From Nemania diffusa (lineage: Eukaryota > Ascomycota > Sordariomycetes > Xylariales > Xylariaceae): a stretch of DNA of 64,000 bases. The DNA is taken from NCBI GenBank assembly GCA_038501195.1, contig JBBPUQ010000001.1, forward strand, positions 4,960,001 to 5,024,000, read 5' to 3'. Below, in pieces: positions 63,486 through 64,000 of this stretch; position 1 is the first letter of the stretch, and the number at the start of each line of letters is the position of its first letter. A program made the translations under genes and the position numbers. Below the pieces are notes generated by a model, which did no database searches, was not told the origin of the DNA, and saw only the letters and a program-made list of their open reading frames with translations.

Positions 63486-64000
63486 TCAAACCTGTAATGT
63501 GCTGGGGTTTAAAGTTAGCAAGCGAGCGCAGACAGCTTATAAAGACAGGAAAGCGCATACCCAAGGTAGTCTTCCTTGATGCTGCCAATCGCCCAAAGCT
63601 CACCAACCTCGGCTCGGGTGCCCAATATCTTGACGCGAACATGAGTCCCTACCTCGATGGTGGTGTCCTCGTTGTTGGTGAACTGAGGAGGTGTAGCGTT
63701 GGGATCCCATTTGGTGTCTTGGGGAATCAACTTGATGGCGGATTTGTCAACTTTCCTTTCGAGCTGATCATACATAGACTACACATTAATACTTACGTGG
63801 GTTGAGACGAATATGCGAAGAGGCCCAGCTTCAGCAAAGAAGCCGTGCTGATTCACGGACACGACCACCGCATCAACCTGGAGCTAGTAAGAATGCGAGA
63901 CCAACCAAGGGCGACAGATCTTCTCACCGTTTCACCTTTGAAAGGCCTCCAAACCACAGCGCGGTAGCCTACAGTGAACTCGGCGAGCCCACTGCCCGGA
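63486..64000 (-). CDS. RPB7: RNA polymerase II subunit Rpb7, 3' part (cut by window edge)
   Basis: Partial: the 5' end lies beyond 64000. Exons seen are 64000-63928, 63877-63797, 63730-63561 and a tiny last exon, with introns of 50, 66 and about 59 bp. The protein reads [20 protein letters not shown], then [18 protein letters not shown] with LRIFVSTH, then [17 protein letters not shown], and ends in [20 protein letters not shown] followed by IKEDYLG. This follows the Rpb7 S1/OB domain order and matches yeast Rpb7 ([27 protein letters not shown]). The last exon is uncertain: the donor GTATGC after YLG and a CTAAC branch with CCCCAG acceptor give a 16-bp exon (63501-63486), but reading through (to 63515) is also open. 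Rpb7 with Rpb4 forms the polymerase stalk. Confidence 0.85.

Overview
This window is nuclear DNA of a filamentous ascomycete (Pezizomycotina, most likely Sordariomycetes). The evidence is short introns of about 50-150 bp with GTRNGT donors, CTAAC/CTGAC branch points and YAG acceptors; proteins of typical ascomycete type (Vps10, a class I mannosidase, fused Ade2, fungal lysine 2,3-aminomutase-like enzyme, Rpb7); and a sharp two-compartment composition. I read it without a search tool, so family names rest on recognised motifs.

Bases 1 to about 24,240 are an AT-rich block with almost no G or C and no credible ORF. It looks like repeats destroyed by RIP (C-to-T mutation of repeats in fungi). Two LTR retrotransposons can still be reconstructed from structure alone. 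LTR-1 (1140-8394) has two 302-bp LTRs of equal length that differ mainly by transitions. It sits inside one copy of an older repeat whose uninterrupted second copy (about 9070-10630) preserves the empty insertion site. LTR-2 (16041-22098) has 265-bp LTRs, a TG...CA 5' LTR and a perfect 5-bp target duplication, ATAAC. A 9-bp satellite, a minisatellite and a (TAA)28 tract fill other parts.

From about 24,300 the composition turns normal and genes begin. In order: an APH/choline-kinase-like phosphotransferase (-); two tail-to-tail paralogues of a small uncharacterised fungal family (+ and -); a GH47 ER alpha-mannosidase I, MNS1 (+); an amino-acid permease (+); an NTF2-like protein with a long tail of repeated aromatic-acidic motifs (-); a five-helix membrane protein with a cysteine-rich loop (-); the vacuolar sorting receptor VPS10 (+) with an upstream ORF overlapping its start; a small frame-disrupted gene (-); a low-complexity fungal protein (-); a nine-exon lysine 2,3-aminomutase-like radical-SAM enzyme (-); ADE2 (+), with a 16-bp microexon; and the 3' part of RPB7 (-), cut by the window edge.

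The genes do not form an obvious biosynthetic cluster. MNS1 and VPS10 both belong to the secretory pathway, the rest are unrelated housekeeping or accessory genes. Intergenic spaces are long (1-3 kb) and contain perfect palindromes, a degenerate dispersed repeat, and many TACCTAGGTA-like motifs. The most interesting signals are the nested retroelement with its empty site, the paralogue pair beside the AT block, the motif-repeat NTF2-like protein, the VPS10 stop-start uORF and the apparent one-base frame break near 49.5 kb.
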